Origin: CAVTJL01 sp963735065
Lineage (GTDB): Bacteria > Pseudomonadota > Alphaproteobacteria > Geminicoccales > Geminicoccaceae
NCBI GenBank assembly: GCA_963735065.1
Contig: CAVTJL010000004.1
Coordinates: 248,001-312,000 of the forward strand
Direction of reading: 5' to 3'
Length of the DNA: 64,000 nt
The notes beneath the pieces were generated by a model. That model saw only the letters and a list, made by a program, of their open reading frames with translations. It had not been told where the DNA came from and did no database searches. Position 1 is the stretch's first letter, and each line of letters opens with the position of its first letter. Positions 26,099 through 34,384 of this stretch are shown in pieces. The translations under genes and the position numbers were made by a program.

Positions 26099-26418
26099 CC
26101 GTCGGCCGCGCCGTCGTGATTGATGCGATCCTTGAGGACCTGCGACGCGCGGAAGACCAGGACCCGCCTCGGGAGGATGGGCACCTCCTCGCCGGTCTTG
26201 GGGTTGCGGCCGACACGATGGCCTTTGCTGCGGACCGCGAAGGTCCCGAAAGAGGAGATCTTCACGGCCCCCTCCGCAAGAAGCGAGTCGGTGATCTCCT
26301 CAAGGATCGCGTCGACCAGCCCCGCGGACTCGCTGCGCGACAGCCCGACCTCTTGGTACACCGCCTCGGCCAGCTGTGCCCGTGTCACGGTCCGCCCGGC
26401 CACAAAGTTCCCCCTCAA
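26095..26418 (-). CDS. ihfA: Integration host factor subunit alpha
   Basis: 107 residues, a DNA-bending histone-like protein. It has the HU/IHF fold with AEAVYQEVGLSRSESAGLVDAILEEI, the KISSFGTFAVRSKGHRVGRNPKTGEEVPI core (including the intercalating Pro in GRNPKTGE) and the C-terminal FRASQVLKDRIN. It pairs with IhfB (not in the window) to bend DNA at promoters and recombination sites. The gene follows fabH by 76 bases. The first residues (MRGNFVAGRT) precede the usual TVTRAQLAEAV. Confidence 0.95.
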   Translation of the reverse strand: MRGNFVAGRTVTRAQLAEAVYQEVGLSRSESAGLVDAILEEITDSLLAEGAVKISSFGTFAVRSKGHRVGRNPKTGEEVPILPRRVLVFRASQVLKDRINHDGAADG

Positions 26419-26494
26419 GCTACTCTAAGCCTGAAAACGCTAGGGGATGCAAAGATTTCCGTCAATACGCTACGGGCGACGGCCAGCATCCGCG

Positions 26495-27466
26495 CTACCA
26501 GCGAATGAGCGCTGCCCCCCAGGCGAACCCGCCGCCCAAGGCGTTGACGAGGACGAGATGCCCAGGCTTGAGGCGGCCGTCCGCAACCGCCGCGTCGAGG
26601 GCCAACGGGATCGAGGCCGCCGAGGTGTTGGCGTGCCGATCGACGGTGACGACGACCCGCGCCGGGTCGAGGTCGAGACGCCGCCCCACCGCGTCGATGA
26701 TCCGCAGGTTCGCCTGGTGCGGGACCATCCAGTCGAGGGCCGAGACGGTCAGGCCGCACATGGCCAAGACCTCCTCGCCACTGGCGGCCAGCCGCTGCAC
26801 CGCGTGCCGGAAGACCTCCCGCCCGTTCATGCGGACGTGGCCCACCGTTCCGGTCGAGGAGGGCCCTCCGTCGACGTAGAGGCTCTCATAGTCCCGACCG
26901 TCCGCCCCGAGGCGCACGGCCAGGATGCCGCGCCCGTCATTGCCCGCCGGCTGCTCGGTCGCATCGAGCACGACGGCACCGGCGCCGTCGCCGAAGAGAA
27001 CGCAGGTCGAGCGGTCCGTCCAGTCGAGGATGCGCGAGAAGGTCTCCGCCCCGATGACGAGCGCCCGGCGGGCGAGGCCGACCCGGAGATAGGCATCGGC
27101 GGTTGCCAGCGCATAGGGAAAGCCGGCACACACCGCCTGCTGGTCGAAGACGATCGCGGGCGGCATGTCGAGCTTGCGCTGGACAGCCGCCGCCGTCGCC
27201 GGGAAGGTATTGTCCGGCGTGGAGGTGGCGAGGATCAAGAGATCGACGCTCGTCGGCGACACCTCCGCCCGCTCGAGCGCCCTTCGCGCGGCGGCGGCGG
27301 CGAGGTCTGAGGTCAGCTCGCCCTCTGCCGCGATGCGTCGCTCGCGGATCCCGGTGCGATCACGGATCCAGGCATCCGACGTGTCCAGCCTCTCGGCCAG
27401 ATCATCGTTTGTGACGATGCGCGAAGGCAGATACGCGCCGACACCGCGAACAACCGATCGTATCAT
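26495..27466 (-). CDS. fabH: 3-oxoacyl-[ACP] synthase III (KAS III)
   Basis: 323 residues, full length. It condenses acetyl-CoA (or another short acyl-CoA) with malonyl-ACP to start fatty acid synthesis. The catalytic triad is intact: Cys113 (QAVCAGFPYAL), His250 (MVPHQANLRI) and Asn280 (HANTSAAS). The N-terminal GVGAYLPSRIVTNDDLAERLDTSD and TGIRERRIA are classical FabH blocks. It starts six bases after plsX and precedes ihfA, the usual plsX-fabH-ihfA order. Confidence 0.97.
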   Translation of the reverse strand: MIRSVVRGVGAYLPSRIVTNDDLAERLDTSDAWIRDRTGIRERRIAAEGELTSDLAAAAARRALERAEVSPTSVDLLILATSTPDNTFPATAAAVQRKLDMPPAIVFDQQAVCAGFPYALATADAYLRVGLARRALVIGAETFSRILDWTDRSTCVLFGDGAGAVVLDATEQPAGNDGRGILAVRLGADGRDYESLYVDGGPSSTGTVGHVRMNGREVFRHAVQRLAASGEEVLAMCGLTVSALDWMVPHQANLRIIDAVGRRLDLDPARVVVTVDRHANTSAASIPLALDAAVADGRLKPGHLVLVNALGGGFAWGAALIRW

Positions 27467-27472
27467 GCTGTC

Positions 27473-28516
27473 CTAGGAGGCTGCCGCCCGCTCAGCAGCG
27501 GCGGGCTTGGTGTAGACGGCTCGGATCTCCTCGATGATCCGGTCGTTCGTGTGCTGCTTGACGAGGTCGGCGGCGACGCCGATGGCAGCGCCGAAGCCGA
27601 TGGCATCCGTGCCGCCGTGGCTCTTCACCACGACGCCGTTCACGCCGAGGAACATGGCGCCATTGTGCAGGCGCGGGTCGAAGCGATCGCGCAGGCTGCG
27701 GAGCGCGGGCTTGGCGATCAGATAGCCGAGCTTGCCGCGCCAGCTGCTTCGGAACGACCGGCCCAGCGCCTCGATCAGCATCCGTGCCGTGCCCTCGGCG
27801 ATCTTGAGGGCCACGTTGCCGGTGAAGCCGTCGGTCACGACGACGTCGATCGAGCCGTCGATGACGTCGTTGCCCTCGACGAAGCCGCGAAAGTCGATCT
27901 GCAGCTCGCTGTCGCGCAGGAGGGCTGCGGCCTCGCGCACCACCTCGTCGCCCTTCTGCTCTTCCGTGCCGACGTTGAGCAGGCCGACGCCGGGCTTGGC
28001 GACGCCGAAGATCAAGCGGGCAAAGACCTCGCCCATCACGGCGAACTGGACCAGATGCTCGGCATCGCAGTCGATGTTCGCCCCGAGGTCCAATGCCACC
28101 ACGGGCTTGGTCCGGGAGGGGAAGATGCCGCAGATCGCCGGCCGGTCGATGCCGGGAAGGGTCTTCAGCACGACCTTCGCCATCGCCATCAGGGCGCCGG
28201 TGTTGCCGGCCGAGACGGCGGCCGCAGCCTGCCCTTCCTTCACCGCGTCGATCATGAGACGCATGCTCGAGGTGCGGCCATGGCGGAGCGCGTGCGAGGG
28301 CTTCTCGTCGCCGGATACGAACTCTGCGGTGTGGCGCAGCTCGACAGCGCCCTCCAGCGCCGGCTGGCGGCGCAGGAGTGGGCCGAGCCGATGCTCGTCA
28401 CCAAAAAGGAGAAAGCTCAGCTCAGGCGACCGCTGGCGCGCGATGGCGGCGCCTTCCACCACGATCTCCGGCGCATGATCGCCACCCATGCCGTCGAGCG
28501 CTATCGCCAGCGGCAT
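27473..28516 (-). CDS. plsX: Phosphate acyltransferase
   Basis: 347 residues. It converts acyl-ACP and phosphate to acyl-phosphate, the first step of phospholipid synthesis with PlsY. The N-terminus LAIALDGMGGDHAPEIVVEGA is diagnostic, followed by SMRLMIDAVKEGQAAAAVSAGNTGALMA and, near the end, GVNGVVVKSHGGTDAIGFGAAI. The ATG at MPLAIALDG was chosen; a GTG five codons upstream is also open. It sits between DUF177 and fabH, as in most alphaproteobacteria. Confidence 0.96.
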   Translation of the reverse strand: MPLAIALDGMGGDHAPEIVVEGAAIARQRSPELSFLLFGDEHRLGPLLRRQPALEGAVELRHTAEFVSGDEKPSHALRHGRTSSMRLMIDAVKEGQAAAAVSAGNTGALMAMAKVVLKTLPGIDRPAICGIFPSRTKPVVALDLGANIDCDAEHLVQFAVMGEVFARLIFGVAKPGVGLLNVGTEEQKGDEVVREAAALLRDSELQIDFRGFVEGNDVIDGSIDVVVTDGFTGNVALKIAEGTARMLIEALGRSFRSSWRGKLGYLIAKPALRSLRDRFDPRLHNGAMFLGVNGVVVKSHGGTDAIGFGAAIGVAADLVKQHTNDRIIEEIRAVYTKPAAAERAAAS

Positions 28517-28621
28517 CGTCGTCCGTTCCACGTCGGGAGACCGGCCAGCCCGGCCGATGCGGGCCGCTGCCCTATCGTTCCACCTGTCATCATCCTCGCT
28601 GCCGCCGTCTCCGTGCGTGCC

Positions 28622-29164
28622 TCAATGCGCCTGTCCGCGGAGCGCGGCAAGGGCGGCGAATGGCCCCTCGGGCTCGGCCGCACGATTCACCTCCGCCAGC
28701 ACCCGATCCGCATCCGGCGCATGTGGGTAGGGATCGAGCGCCAACGCGATCTCCTCGGTGATGACCTCACCGATGTCGAGGAAGGGAGAGGCGAGGGGAT
28801 CGGGCTCGTCGAGCTCCGGTGAGAGAGCGATCTCCTGCAACTCGCCCTCAACCTTCGCGTGATTGCTGCCGGTGGGAAGAAACAGGCGCTCGACCTCGAT
28901 GTCCAGCGCCACGGGGACCGGCTCCGCCGTCACCACGCAGACCTGCTCGAGCTCGGCCCGGATGCGGCAGCGGAGGGCGATCATGGCGCCGCCGTCGCAC
29001 CTCTCGATCATGCCGGACGCCTCGAGCCGCCCCAGCGACGCCAGCTCGAGACGCTGCACGAGCGCGGCGCGCTCCTCGGCGCTGGCAGAGACATCGAAAT
29101 GGATACCGGCCACGCTGATGCGGTCGACGGCATGTCGTCTCGAGAACTCGGGTTCGGTGGTCAA
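28622..29164 (-). CDS. DUF177 (YceD-like) protein
   Basis: 180 residues from a TTG start that has a good ribosome site (AGGGGG, 5 bases upstream) and yields the family-like N-terminus TTEPEFSRRHAVDRI. DUF177/YceD proteins carry a conserved Cys in the core (ELEQVCVVTAEPVPVAL) and an acidic end (DIGEVITEEIALALDPYPHAPD). They act in 23S rRNA accumulation or ribosome assembly, and they precede rpmF or plsX. An in-frame ATG at 29275, overlapping the upstream stop (ATGA), would add 37 poorly conserved residues; coupling makes it a real alternative. Confidence 0.85.
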   Translation of the reverse strand: MTTEPEFSRRHAVDRISVAGIHFDVSASAEERAALVQRLELASLGRLEASGMIERCDGGAMIALRCRIRAELEQVCVVTAEPVPVALDIEVERLFLPTGSNHAKVEGELQEIALSPELDEPDPLASPFLDIGEVITEEIALALDPYPHAPDADRVLAEVNRAAEPEGPFAALAALRGQAH

Positions 29165-29271
29165 CTGATCCCCCTGATCGCTAGGGGAGGCGCATAAACG
29201 GGCGGCGAGCGCCGCAGCTGCGGCCCGCGTCCCGGCGCGGTGGGTCCGATGAAGGGCGCTGGAGGCTAGAG

Positions 29272-29895
29272 TCATCGGCCGTCCGGGTCAACGCCCATCG
29301 TTGCGCCCGGGCCCTCGGGCCGGGCGAGATCCAGCGCACCAGCAAGCAGGCGCTCGCCGGGCTGCCGTTCCAGCGCCGCCGACTGGTCGACGAGATAGTG
29401 GGCCAGGGACCCGACGGCACCCTTCGAGGGCTCCGTGCCCGTGACATAGACATTGCGCGTCAGCACCTCGGCAACCGCCCCGACGTCGGCAGCGGCGAGC
29501 GGCCCGTCGAGGGCCTGCGCCCGAGCGAAGAAGGTCTGCGCCATGCTCTTGACGTACTTGCCGACCGAAAGGTCACCCACGCCGATCTCGCGGAGCGCGT
29601 GGTCCATGTCGACGAACATCACGTCGAACAGGGCCTGGGCCAGCTCCTGACCCTCCCGACCCTCGGAGCGCAGACGGCGCATCACCAACGCCGCGTGCAG
29701 GCCGATCATCTCGAACCGTCCGTCGCGCGTATCGGGCACGCCCCATTCGGCATAGAACAGCGCAAGGCGGCTCTGCTTGACGATCCGCAGGTAGAGGTCG
29801 AGCGCGGTCCTGCGCCGGCCCTTCGCTGCGCGGTCGGCCTCGCGTCGTCTCGTCCACCAGCCACGCAGGCCTGGAGCCTGTTGTGTCTCCGTCAT
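29272..29895 (-). CDS. Ubiquinol-cytochrome c chaperone (CBP3-like)
   Basis: 207 residues. The domain ALDLYLRIVKQSRLALFYAEWGVPDTRDGRFEMIGLHAALVMRRLRS, then FDVMFVDMDHALREIGVGDLSVGKYVKSMAQTF, is the CBP3/UQCC1 chaperone family, needed for cytochrome b and bc1 complex assembly. The N-terminal 25 residues are basic and poorly conserved. The frame is open further upstream, but MTETQQAPGLRGWW is the natural start. It is divergent from bamE with 47 bases between the starts, so the promoters overlap. Its stop overlaps the possible ATG of the DUF177 gene. Confidence 0.9.
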   Translation of the reverse strand: MTETQQAPGLRGWWTRRREADRAAKGRRRTALDLYLRIVKQSRLALFYAEWGVPDTRDGRFEMIGLHAALVMRRLRSEGREGQELAQALFDVMFVDMDHALREIGVGDLSVGKYVKSMAQTFFARAQALDGPLAAADVGAVAEVLTRNVYVTGTEPSKGAVGSLAHYLVDQSAALERQPGERLLAGALDLARPEGPGATMGVDPDGR

Positions 29896-29942
29896 CCGTG
29901 CTACCCGATCACCCCGTGAACAACTCTTGCCGGAGGCCGCTG

Positions 29943-30446
29943 ATGACGCGTGGCCGTCGATCTCGTGCTTCAATGTCAGCCATCGTCGCGCTGGCTCTTC
30001 TCGCTGGTGCGTGCTCACCCACTGTCGCCAACCGCGGCTATCGGATGGACGACACCGTGCTCGCCCAGATCGTTCCCGGGGTGACCAGCCGCGAGCAGGT
30101 CTCAACCCTGATGGGCTCGCCGTCCTCGATGGGGGCCTTCAACGATGCCCGCTGGTACTACATCAGTCAGCGCACCGAGCAGGAAACCTACCATCTGCAG
30201 AGCGTCGTGTCGCAGAACGTGGTCGAGATCACCTTCGACGACAAGGGCATCGTGAAGGACATAAGGAAGCACGATCTTCAGCAGGCCCAGAACATCGTGC
30301 CCGACCCCAACAAGACGCCGGCACCGGGATCCGATCAAACGATGCTGCAGGAGTTCTTCGGGAACCTCGGCCGCTTCAATCCCTCGGCCCCGCCGGTCGG
30401 CGGCGGCAGGTCGACCTCGCCTGGCAGCGGCGTTCCCGGCGGGTAG
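29943..30446 (+). CDS. bamE: BamE/OmlA outer-membrane assembly lipoprotein
   Basis: 167 residues. A lipoprotein signal with lipobox LLAGAC (Cys about 24) is followed by the SmpA/OmlA domain: GYRMDDTVLAQIVPGVTSREQVSTLMGSPSS, ARWYYISQR and VVEITFDDKGIVKDI. BamE is an accessory of the BAM complex that folds outer-membrane beta-barrels. A Pro/Gly/Ser-rich tail (about 125-167) is typical of alphaproteobacterial versions. It lies back to back with the CBP3-like gene and ends just before a strong hairpin. Confidence 0.92.
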   Translation: MTRGRRSRASMSAIVALALLAGACSPTVANRGYRMDDTVLAQIVPGVTSREQVSTLMGSPSSMGAFNDARWYYISQRTEQETYHLQSVVSQNVVEITFDDKGIVKDIRKHDLQQAQNIVPDPNKTPAPGSDQTMLQEFFGNLGRFNPSAPPVGGGRSTSPGSGVPGG

Positions 30447-30457
30447 GCGAAGCGGCT

Positions 30458-30497
30458 GAGCGCCCTTCGTCGGGAACGGCTCCGACGAAGGGCGCTC
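30458..30497. terminator. Bidirectional hairpin between bamE and hppA
   Basis: A perfect 16-bp stem, GAGCGCCCTTCGTCGG / CCGACGAAGGGCGCTC, with an 8-base loop lies between the convergent bamE and hppA stops. It is very GC-rich and has no U tract, but its position and perfection suggest a transcription end for both genes or protection of the 3' ends of their mRNAs. Confidence 0.7.
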
Positions 30498-30507
30498 GAC
30501 AGCAAGC

Positions 30508-32622
30508 TCAGCCCATGGCGCCGAGGGTCGCCAGGATCAGCAGCGCCACGATGTTGATGATCTTGATCATCGGGTTGATCGCAGGGCCGGCCGTGTCCTT
30601 GTAGGGGTCGCCCACGGTGTCACCGGTAACGGCGGCCTTGTGGGCCTCGGAACCCTTGCCGCCGTAATTGCCCTCCTCGATGAACTTCTTCGCGTTGTCC
30701 CAGGCGCCGCCGCCCGAGGTCATCGAGATCGCGACGAAGATGCCGGTGACGATCGTGCCCAGAAGCATGGCGCCCAGGGCAGTGAAGGCCTCTCCTTGGC
30801 TCGCGACGCGCGAGATCACGAAGTAGACGACGATTGGCGCCAGCACCGGCAGCAGGGACGGAGCGATCATCTCCTTGATCGCGGCCTTGGTGAGCAGGTC
30901 GACGGCCCGGCCGTAATCCGGCTTCGACGTGCCCTCCATGATGCCCTTGTTCTCGCGGAACTGCCGGCGGACCTCCTCGACAATGGCGCCGGCAGCACGC
31001 CCCACGGCCTGCATGCCGAGCGAGCCGAAGAGATAGGGCAGAAGGCCGCCGATGAAGAGGCCGACCACGACATAGGGATCCGAAAGCGAGAACTGGACCG
31101 AGAGCGTGGGGAAGTAGTGCTTCAGGTCCGCGACATAGGCGGCGAAGAGAACGATTGCCGCCAACGCCGCTGAGCCGATCGCGTAGCCCTTCGTCACCGC
31201 CTTCGTGGTGTTTCCGACCGCGTCCAGCGCATCGGTGTGGACGCGGACCTCCTTGGGCAGGCCGGCCATCTCGGCGATGCCGCCGGCATTGTCGGTGACC
31301 GGGCCATAGGCGTCGAGCGACACGACGAGGCCGGTGAGCGCCAGCATCGTGGTGGCGGCTACGGCGATGCCGTAGAGCCCGGCTGCGAGATAGGATGAGA
31401 GGATGCCGGCGCAGATGACGATGACCGGTGCTGCGGTGGACTCCATCGAGACCGCGAGGCCCTGGATCACGTTGGTGCCGTGCCCGGTGGTGGAGGCCTT
31501 GGCGATGCTCTTCACGGGCCTGTAGTTGGTGCCCGTATAGTACTCGGTGATCCACATCAGGAGGCCGGTCACGGCCAGGCCGACCAGGGTGCAGCCGTAG
31601 ATGTTGAGCCAGCCGAAGCTCTTGACGACGGTGTCGCCGACCTTGGCCTCGTAGATCGTCCCGCTGCCCAGGACGATGAGCGTCACCGGTATCAGGAGGA
31701 CGAGGGAGATGCCGGCCGCACCCCAAAAGCCCTTGTAGAGCGCCGCCATGATGTTGTTGCTCGGGCCGAGCTTGACGAGATAGGCGCCGGCGATCGAGGC
31801 GAGGAGGCAGACGCCGCCCACGATGAGGGGGTAGAGCATCAGCGTCGCCGATTGGGCGCCGCTGAAGAAGATGGCGCCCAGCAGCATCGTCGCGACGATG
31901 GTGACCGCGTAGGTCTCGAAGAGGTCGGCCGCCATGCCGGCGCAGTCGCCGACATTGTCGCCCACATTGTCGGCAATGACGGCGGGGTTGCGGGGATCGT
32001 CCTCGGGGATGCCGGCCTCGACCTTGCCCACGAGATCGGCGCCGACGTCGGCACCCTTGGTGAAGATGCCGCCGCCGAGACGGGCGAAGATGGAGATGAG
32101 CGAGGCGCCGAAGGAGAGCCCGACCAACGCCTCGAGGATCGAGCGCTGTGGCATCCCACCGATCAGGAGGACGCCATAGTAGCCGGCGACGCCCAGGAGC
32201 CCCAGGGCCACGACCAGCATGCCGGTCACCGTGCCCGCCTTGAAGGCCACGTCGAGGCCGGGGGCAAGCCCACCCTCGGCCGCCGCCTGCGCCGTGCGCA
32301 TGTTGGCCTGGACGGAGACGTTCATGCCGATATAGCCGGCGCAGCCCGAGAGGACGGCACCGATCAGGTAGCCGATGCCCACCGGGATGCCGAGGAAGAA
32401 GGTGAGCAGCAGGAAGATGACGACGCCGACGGCGGCGATGGTCATGTACTGCCGGTTCAGGTAGGCGCGCGCCCCTTCCTGGATCGCCGAGCCGATCCGC
32501 TGCATGGTCTCGGAGCCCGCCGGCCGTGCCAGGACGAGGCTGCGCGTTTGGACGCCATAGACGACACCGGCCGCGGCGCAGGCGATGGCAATGGCGTAGA
32601 GAACCCACTGAAGTGCAGACAT
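30508..32622 (-). CDS. hppA: Membrane H+-translocating pyrophosphatase, K+-insensitive type
   Basis: 704 residues with about 16 transmembrane helices. It hydrolyses pyrophosphate and pumps H+ across the inner membrane. The catalytic blocks DVGADLVGKVEAGIPEDDPRNPA and DNVGDNVGDCAGMAADLFETY are intact, and the C-terminal DTVGDPYKDTAGPAINP is present. The K+-dependence position reads N-T-T-K-A (about residue 472), with Lys in place of Ala, which marks the K+-independent class. The start at MSALQWVLYAI has AGGGGGT before it. PPi-driven proton pumping fits phototrophic or energy-limited Rhodospirillales-like life. Confidence 0.96.
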   Translation of the reverse strand: MSALQWVLYAIAIACAAAGVVYGVQTRSLVLARPAGSETMQRIGSAIQEGARAYLNRQYMTIAAVGVVIFLLLTFFLGIPVGIGYLIGAVLSGCAGYIGMNVSVQANMRTAQAAAEGGLAPGLDVAFKAGTVTGMLVVALGLLGVAGYYGVLLIGGMPQRSILEALVGLSFGASLISIFARLGGGIFTKGADVGADLVGKVEAGIPEDDPRNPAVIADNVGDNVGDCAGMAADLFETYAVTIVATMLLGAIFFSGAQSATLMLYPLIVGGVCLLASIAGAYLVKLGPSNNIMAALYKGFWGAAGISLVLLIPVTLIVLGSGTIYEAKVGDTVVKSFGWLNIYGCTLVGLAVTGLLMWITEYYTGTNYRPVKSIAKASTTGHGTNVIQGLAVSMESTAAPVIVICAGILSSYLAAGLYGIAVAATTMLALTGLVVSLDAYGPVTDNAGGIAEMAGLPKEVRVHTDALDAVGNTTKAVTKGYAIGSAALAAIVLFAAYVADLKHYFPTLSVQFSLSDPYVVVGLFIGGLLPYLFGSLGMQAVGRAAGAIVEEVRRQFRENKGIMEGTSKPDYGRAVDLLTKAAIKEMIAPSLLPVLAPIVVYFVISRVASQGEAFTALGAMLLGTIVTGIFVAISMTSGGGAWDNAKKFIEEGNYGGKGSEAHKAAVTGDTVGDPYKDTAGPAINPMIKIINIVALLILATLGAMG

Positions 32623-32821
32623 AGACCCCCTATCCCCGCTAGCGCGAGCCTTCTTGCGATGCCGCACCGAGGCGGCGGCTCGGGCCCGTCGAGACGCTTA
32701 TTGAGATACCCGGCCGAGAATACCCAGTCACGAGCCGAACCCCTGTAGCCTCGCGGTCCGACGGAGTCCATCGTCCAATGGCAGGACGTGGTGCCCGGAG
32801 CCGGCCTGTGGTGTCGGCGTC

Positions 32822-33409
32822 CTAGAGGCGCTCCAGGCGACGCCGGACGCGTGCCAGGAAGGCGGCGCGACGCTCCGGCGTGACGCTGTCCATGCGGTGG
32901 AGGCTCAGCCAGAAGCTCTTGCAACCCGGAGCGCAGAGCCATTTGAGCCCCATCGTGACGATGCGGCGCCCGGGATCGCCGATCCAGCGCATCAGCCACC
33001 ACGGCGAGCCGTAGGTGGAGATGCCGGCGACCAGCCGGATATGGGTCATCAGGGGCCTTATGGGCCCGCCATCGCTTGGCAGCTCGAAGGCGACGCCCGG
33101 GACCCAGATGCGATCGAGCCAGCCTTTCAGCATGGCCGGGAGCGAGTACCACCAGGTCGGGTAGACGAAGATGATGCCTTCCGCCCAGCGCAGATCCCCG
33201 ATCTGCTCCTCGATCCCCTGCTGGTTGGCGCTCTCGTCGTGATAGGTCTCGCGCTCGCGCCGCGAAAGCGCCGGCTCGAAGCCGGACGCGTAGAGATCGA
33301 GACCCCGTACCTCGTGGCCCCGCGCCTCCAGCGTCGCCAATGTCAGACGGTAGATCGACGCGACGAAACTCTCCGGCACGGGGTGCGCGTAGACGACCAG
33401 GATGCGCAT
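32822..33409 (-). CDS. NAD(P)H dehydrogenase (quinone)-like flavodoxin-fold protein, copy 2
   Basis: 195 residues of the flavodoxin_2 family (NQO1/KefF/MdaB-like), which reduce quinones with NAD(P)H using bound FMN or FAD. Blocks: MRILVVYAHPVPESFVASI, IIFVYPTWWYSLPAMLKGWLDRIW and RLVAGISTYGSPWW. Compared with its upstream paralogue it has an extra CAPGCKSFW stretch (about residue 165). Its ATG overlaps the paralogue's stop by one base (TGATG). It is the last gene of the ATP-grasp/transglutaminase operon. Confidence 0.88.
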   Translation of the reverse strand: MRILVVYAHPVPESFVASIYRLTLATLEARGHEVRGLDLYASGFEPALSRRERETYHDESANQQGIEEQIGDLRWAEGIIFVYPTWWYSLPAMLKGWLDRIWVPGVAFELPSDGGPIRPLMTHIRLVAGISTYGSPWWLMRWIGDPGRRIVTMGLKWLCAPGCKSFWLSLHRMDSVTPERRAAFLARVRRRLERL

Positions 33410-33993
33410 CAAAAGCGGGCCATCGCCGTCTCGACCCGGTCCAGGAAGCGCTGCCGGACCGACCGCGAGGCGACGTTCATATGGTAGAGCGCGTGGTAGG
33501 TGGACCTGCCGTCCCTGGCGATGAGCCGGGGCAGATAGCGCGTGACGATGCGTCGCGGCGGGTCGCTCATCAGCATGGCCCGGAGCCGCGGCTGGCCATA
33601 GGTGACGATGCCGGCAAGGCGCCGGATGTGGCCCAGCAGAGGCCGCACATGGGCCGGGTCCGAGAGGTCGAAGGCGACACCCGGGATCAGCACGCGGTCG
33701 AGGAAGCCTTTCAGCATGGCCGGCGGCCCGAAGCACCAGGTCGGGAACTGGACAACCAGGCCCTCTGCCTGCTCGAGCCGCGCGATCCAGCCCTCTAGAC
33801 CCTGTCGGTTCGCCGTCGTGTCGTGATAGCGGCGGCGCTCCTCGGCACCAAGGACGGGATCGAAGCCCTCGGCGTAGAGGTCGAGCATGTCGACCGCGTG
33901 CCCGGCTGCCACGAGGCCGGCCTGCGCCCGGGCCCGTATGGCGGCGTGAAAGCTTTCGGGGAGAGGATGGCAGTAGAGATAAAGAACGCGCAT
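33409..33993 (-). CDS. NAD(P)H dehydrogenase (quinone)-like flavodoxin-fold protein, copy 1
   Basis: 194 residues, same family as the next gene and clearly its paralogue (shared MRxLxxYxHPxPESF, LDLYAxGFxPxLxxxERxxYHD, AMLKGxLDRxxxPGVAF). The flavin-site stretch is VVQFPTWCFGPPAMLKGFLDRV; the Trp-Trp-Tyr of the partner is Trp-Cys-Phe here, so substrate preference probably differs. It begins four bases after the RidA stop. A tandem pair may form a heterodimer or result from recent duplication with divergence. Confidence 0.88.
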   Translation of the reverse strand: MRVLYLYCHPLPESFHAAIRARAQAGLVAAGHAVDMLDLYAEGFDPVLGAEERRRYHDTTANRQGLEGWIARLEQAEGLVVQFPTWCFGPPAMLKGFLDRVLIPGVAFDLSDPAHVRPLLGHIRRLAGIVTYGQPRLRAMLMSDPPRRIVTRYLPRLIARDGRSTYHALYHMNVASRSVRQRFLDRVETAMARF

Positions 33994-33997
33994 GCCC

Positions 33998-34384
33998 TCA
34001 GCGCCCGGCGATCGCCTCGATCTCGATCTTGAAGGCGGGCTGGGCCAGCGCCTTGACGACGATCAGGGTCGAGGCGGGGGGCGGGTCGGCGACCCAGGCG
34101 TCGCGCAGCCGCATATAGGGCAGGCGGTGGTCGGGCTCGGTGATGAAGGTCGAGAGGCGAAGCAGGTCCGAGCGTGCGAGCCCGGCCTCGCGCAGGCAGG
34201 CGTCGATGCCCTCGAGGATGACCACCGTCTGCTCCTCGACACCGTCCGGGATCGAGCCGTCGGGCCTGATCCCGAGAAGGCCGGAAAGCAGCAGGAGGTC
34301 CGACGCGCCCTCGATCAGCATGCCCTGGCTGTAGCGGCCGAAGGGCGGGTGGAGCCCCGCAGGGTTGATCGCGCGGCGGGTCAT
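33998..34384 (-). CDS. RidA/YjgF-family protein
   Basis: 128 residues. RidA-family proteins hydrolyse reactive enamines/imines to ketones and ammonia. Family features are the N-terminal NPAGLHPPFGRYSQGMLIEG, VVILEGIDACLREAGLARSDLLRLSTFI and the C-terminal PAFKIEIEAIAG. The canonical Arg105 context (R-V-C/A-V-x-V-x-x-L) reads STLIVVKAL, so the Arg that fixes the substrate carboxylate in RidA is replaced. It may therefore belong to an Rid subgroup with another ligand. The ATG overlaps the phosphoesterase stop by four bases (ATGA). Confidence 0.85.
   Translation of the reverse strand: MTRRAINPAGLHPPFGRYSQGMLIEGASDLLLLSGLLGIRPDGSIPDGVEEQTVVILEGIDACLREAGLARSDLLRLSTFITEPDHRLPYMRLRDAWVADPPPASTLIVVKALAQPAFKIEIEAIAGR

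Noticed and set aside
32768..32805. Segment resembling a tRNA D-arm (ATCGTCCAATGGCAGGAC), similar to tRNA-Gln
   Set aside because: No matching acceptor stem, anticodon stem or T-loop (GTTCGAATCC) follows, so it is not a tRNA gene; at most a fragment, more likely chance.
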